From NCBI GenBank assembly GCA_027346035.1, contig DAIESZ010000290.1:1-6893 (forward strand): a DNA stretch of 6,893 bases. Reading direction: 5' to 3'. This document shows, piece after piece, positions 5,731-6,893 of this stretch. The position numbers and the translations under genes are program-made. Position 1 is the stretch's first letter. The number at the start of each line of letters is the position of its first letter. Source of the stretch: Propionibacteriaceae bacterium. Lineage in GTDB: Bacteria; Actinomycetota; Actinomycetes; Propionibacteriales; Propionibacteriaceae. Below the pieces are notes generated by a model. The model had not been told where the DNA came from and made no database searches. It saw only the letters and a program-made list of their open reading frames with translations.

Positions 5731-6075
5731 TCAGGCGGCGACCTCGCCGGGGGTCTTCCGGGGGCGGCCGCGGGGACGCTTGCGCGGCACCACCACGCCG
5801 CCGACGAACAGCTCCCCGCCCCAGACCCCGTGAGGTTCCGCACGGCGCTTGGCCGCCGCCAGGCACATCTCTCGCACCGGGCATGCCCGGCAGACCAGCT
5901 TCGCCTGGTCGACGCCCTCCGGGGTGTCGGCGAAGAACAGGTCGGGGTCGTGCTCGGTGCAGGCCGCCCGGTCGCTGATCGGCAACCACACCTGGCGGAA
6001 CAGGTCGACCAGCTCTCCCGCATGGTCGGGTTCGATCGCCGCCCCGTGGTCTGTGAGGTTCGGCATCGGGTTCAT
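5731..6075 (-). CDS. whiB7: WhiB7, iron-sulfur transcriptional regulator with AT-hook
   Basis: This 114-residue Wbl protein has the four cluster-binding cysteines Cys39, Cys62, Cys65 and Cys71 (C-x22-C-x2-C-x5-C), the GVWGG turn (83-87) and a C-terminal AT-hook RKRPRGRPRK (98-107). The AT-hook singles out WhiB7 among Wbl proteins. In mycobacteria and Streptomyces, WhiB7 binds the primary sigma factor and AT-rich DNA upstream of -35 elements. There it activates intrinsic resistance genes, and its own gene, in response to translation inhibitors and redox change. The start is ATG 6075, with AGGAG (6085-6081) and a 5-nt spacer. Its upstream region contains a uORF, an attenuator and a hairpin at the ribosome-binding site, described separately. 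It lies downstream of uvrD2 on the same strand, as in mycobacteria. Confidence 0.95.
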   Translation of the reverse strand: MNPMPNLTDHGAAIEPDHAGELVDLFRQVWLPISDRAACTEHDPDLFFADTPEGVDQAKLVCRACPVREMCLAAAKRRAEPHGVWGGELFVGGVVVPRKRPRGRPRKTPGEVAA

Positions 6076-6089
6076 GGTGTCTCCTGGGA

Positions 6090-6109
6090 ATTCCGTGATG
6101 ACACGGAAT
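6090..6109 (-). promoter_or_regulatory. Hairpin directly before the whiB7 ribosome-binding site
   Basis: On the minus strand ATTCCGTG (6109-6102) and CACGGAAT (6097-6090) form an 8-bp perfect stem with loop TCAT. It ends 4 nt before the AGGAG of whiB7. GATTCCGT (6110-6103) is also perfectly complementary to ACGGAATC (6161-6154) inside the attenuator, so this arm can be used in two exclusive ways. Confidence 0.6.
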
Positions 6110-6135
6110 CGACAGGCCGGCCGGGGATGGCCCGG

Positions 6136-6180
6136 AGAAACAGAAACGGCCGTGATTCCGTTCGATCGGAGTCACGGCCG
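6136..6180 (-). terminator. Intrinsic terminator (attenuator) in the whiB7 leader
   Basis: Read on the minus strand, CGGCCGTGA (6180-6172) pairs with TCACGGCCG (6155-6147). After one C/A mismatch, TCCG pairs with CGGA around the loop ATCGAA. The T-rich tail TTTCTGTTTCT (6146-6136) follows at once. This is the only hairpin in the window with a classical T-tract. It begins 15 nt after the uORF stop and lies 61 nt before whiB7, so it should end most transcripts unless translation of the uORF is disturbed. Attenuation of this kind is known for whiB7 in mycobacteria. Confidence 0.85.
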
Positions 6181-6195
6181 GTGCGGCGTCGCTGC

Positions 6196-6387
6196 CTAGC
6201 GGAGCTCTGCCTCGGCTCGGTGACCCTGATCAGTGGTGTTGGACGTGGTGGCGTGGGAGGTGGACGCTGCCGGAGCACCCGTGGGGAGGCGGAACCTCGT
6301 GGCCCCGTTCGCCCTGCCGGCGACTCGGGCCGACCCGCCCGCGGGACGCAGCGCGGAGCAACCCGTGGTGACAGTGACTGTCAACAT
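6196..6387 (-). CDS. whiB7 leader uORF (63-residue leader peptide)
   Basis: This 63-codon reading frame starts ATG at 6387 behind GAGGAGG (6399-6393) with a 5-nt spacer, the strongest ribosome-binding site in the whiB7 leader. It ends in TAG at 6198-6196. The peptide begins MLTVTVTTGCSALRPAGG. It is rich in Thr (11) and Arg (7), with one aromatic residue and no hydrophobic domain or known motif. It lies between the predicted whiB7 promoter and the attenuator. As in mycobacterial whiB7 leaders, its role is probably to let ribosome stalling under translation inhibitors change the RNA fold so that the terminator does not form. The peptide itself likely has no separate function. The stop is 15 nt before the terminator stem. 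A 15-bp palindrome overlaps codons 2-7. Confidence 0.8.
   Translation of the reverse strand: MLTVTVTTGCSALRPAGGSARVAGRANGATRFRLPTGAPAASTSHATTSNTTDQGHRAEAELR
6369..6383. repeat. 15-bp perfect palindrome in the uORF start region
   Basis: TGACAGT-C-ACTGTCA is symmetric over 7+1+7 bp and covers codons 2-7 of the uORF. As RNA it could form a 5-bp stem with a 5-nt loop beside the initiation site; as DNA it could be an operator. GACTGTCA also occurs at 4027-4034 before the YgjP-like gene, which may be chance. Confidence 0.45.
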
Positions 6388-6411
6388 GTCGGCCTCCTCA
6401 CCGCATCGTCA

Positions 6412-6428
6412 GCCGGCCAGCGGCCGGC
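6412..6428 (-). promoter_or_regulatory. GC-rich hairpin before the uORF ribosome-binding site
   Basis: On the minus strand GCCGGCC (6428-6422) and GGCCGGC (6418-6412) form a 7-bp stem with loop GCT, 12 nt before the GAGGAGG of the uORF. It lies in the predicted 5' part of the whiB7 leader RNA. No T-tract follows, so a terminator role is unlikely. Confidence 0.5.
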
Positions 6429-6456
6429 GCGCACCCGTCCATCGGGCGACCCGTTC

Positions 6457-6494
6457 ACTCTACCGTTCGGACAGTCGCCTGCAACAGGTTTATG
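6457..6494 (-). promoter_or_regulatory. Predicted whiB7 promoter with AT-rich WhiB7-type upstream box
   Basis: On the minus strand a -35 TTGCAG (6484-6479) and a -10 TAGAGT (6462-6457) are 16 bp apart. CATAAA (6494-6489) lies just upstream of the -35, and GAAAA (6506-6502) further up, in otherwise GC-rich DNA. WhiB7 is known to bind AT-rich DNA next to -35 elements and to activate its own promoter. The site lies 45 bp after the uvrD2 stop, and its start near 6450 would give a leader of about 375 nt. Confidence 0.65.
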
Positions 6495-6528
6495 ACAAGG
6501 GTTTTCGCATCGACACCCGGTGCCGTTG

Positions 6529-6893
6529 TCATCGGCCCGGACCGGAGACGATCTCCAGCACCTCGTCCGCGTATCGCTCCGCCTTGCGCAGGCCCACTCC
6601 GGGGATCGTGACCAGGTCTGCACGGGTGCCGGGGAGCGCCTCGGCGATCGCGGTGAGGGTCGCATCGGTGAACACCACGAACGCGGGGACGCGCTGCTCG
6701 TCGGCCGTCCGCTTGCGCCATGCCTTGAGCTGGGACAGCAGCGCCTCGTCGTAGCTCGACGCGCACGATTCGTGGCGGCCGAGCTTGCGGTCGGCGGCTC
6801 CCGACAGCGGTGCGCCGCACATCCGGCACATTGCCACGCTGCGCACCGTGCGGGGTCGTCGGACGCCGCCCGCGTCACCGGCACCGAGCGTCG
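6529..6893 (-). CDS. uvrD2: UvrD2 helicase, C-terminal tetracysteine and HRDC part (partial)
   Basis: The last 120 residues of a longer protein are visible; the reading frame is open to the right edge and the ATPase domains lie outside the window. First comes the zinc-binding linker: CRMCGAPLSGAADRKLGRHESC, which in relatives is C-x2-C-x14-C-x2-C; here the third ligand is His (C-x2-C-x14-H-x2-C). Then an HRDC domain: SYDEALLSQLKAWRKRTADE, RVPAFVVFTDATLTAIAEALP and LVTIPGVGLRKAERYADEVLEIV. This order is that of mycobacterial UvrD2 (Rv3198c), a superfamily 1 3'-5' helicase needed for growth in M. tuberculosis. Internal start codons such as GTG 6846 are not the true start, because the frame continues upstream. 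The neighbour whiB7 downstream supports the identification. Confidence 0.9.
   Translation of the reverse strand, partial: TLGAGDAGGVRRPRTVRSVAMCRMCGAPLSGAADRKLGRHESCASSYDEALLSQLKAWRKRTADEQRVPAFVVFTDATLTAIAEALPGTRADLVTIPGVGLRKAERYADEVLEIVSGPGR

Overview
The window is GC-rich, densely coded actinobacterial chromosome. The gene order is that of the Mycobacteriales (Mycobacterium, Gordonia, Williamsia, Nocardia relatives) around whiB7 and uvrD2, corresponding to Rv3193c-Rv3198c of M. tuberculosis. The insertion of a PPA1309-family gene and the absence of an ABC1-type kinase next to whiB7 make a Gordonia-like organism more likely than a Mycobacterium. That placement is inference from remembered synteny.

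Left part (1-1749, minus strand): a tightly packed operon. A membrane-anchored PDZ/Lon-type (S16) protease comes first and overlaps a PPA1309-family gene by 7 bp. That gene in turn overlaps, by ATGA, a membrane protein that runs off the left edge. The PPA1309 gene is cut by an in-frame TAA; family-like sequence continues in the same frame for 78 more codons. A 200-bp divergent intergenic region with three tandem palindromes separates this operon from a plus-strand gene of the DUF2342 'zinc-dependent metalloprotease' family, which lacks any HExxH motif. Facing that gene is a minus-strand YgjP-like metallopeptidase that has an intact HELVH...H zinc site.

Middle (4020-4836): a sparse, regulatory-looking stretch. 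It holds a sigma-A-like promoter, then an extended hairpin that starts almost at the predicted transcription start, then a 54-codon zinc-ribbon gene (DUF5679), then a 19-bp perfect terminator hairpin, then three TGTTGTC direct repeats spaced by exactly 20 bp. After these comes a plus-strand gene for an E1/cyclodehydratase-like protein of the TOMM type with no YcaO partner in view.

Right part (5731-6893, minus strand): whiB7, the redox-sensing antibiotic-resistance regulator with a C-terminal AT-hook, and the C-terminal tetracysteine/HRDC portion of helicase UvrD2. Between them lies a complete whiB7 control leader: promoter with AT-rich upstream box, hairpin, a 63-codon uORF with a strong ribosome-binding site, an intrinsic terminator (attenuator) 15 nt after the uORF stop, and a second hairpin directly before the whiB7 ribosome-binding site. 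Parts of the attenuator and of the second hairpin can pair with each other, which suggests switching between structures.

No tRNA, rRNA, CRISPR array, insertion sequence or phage gene was seen.
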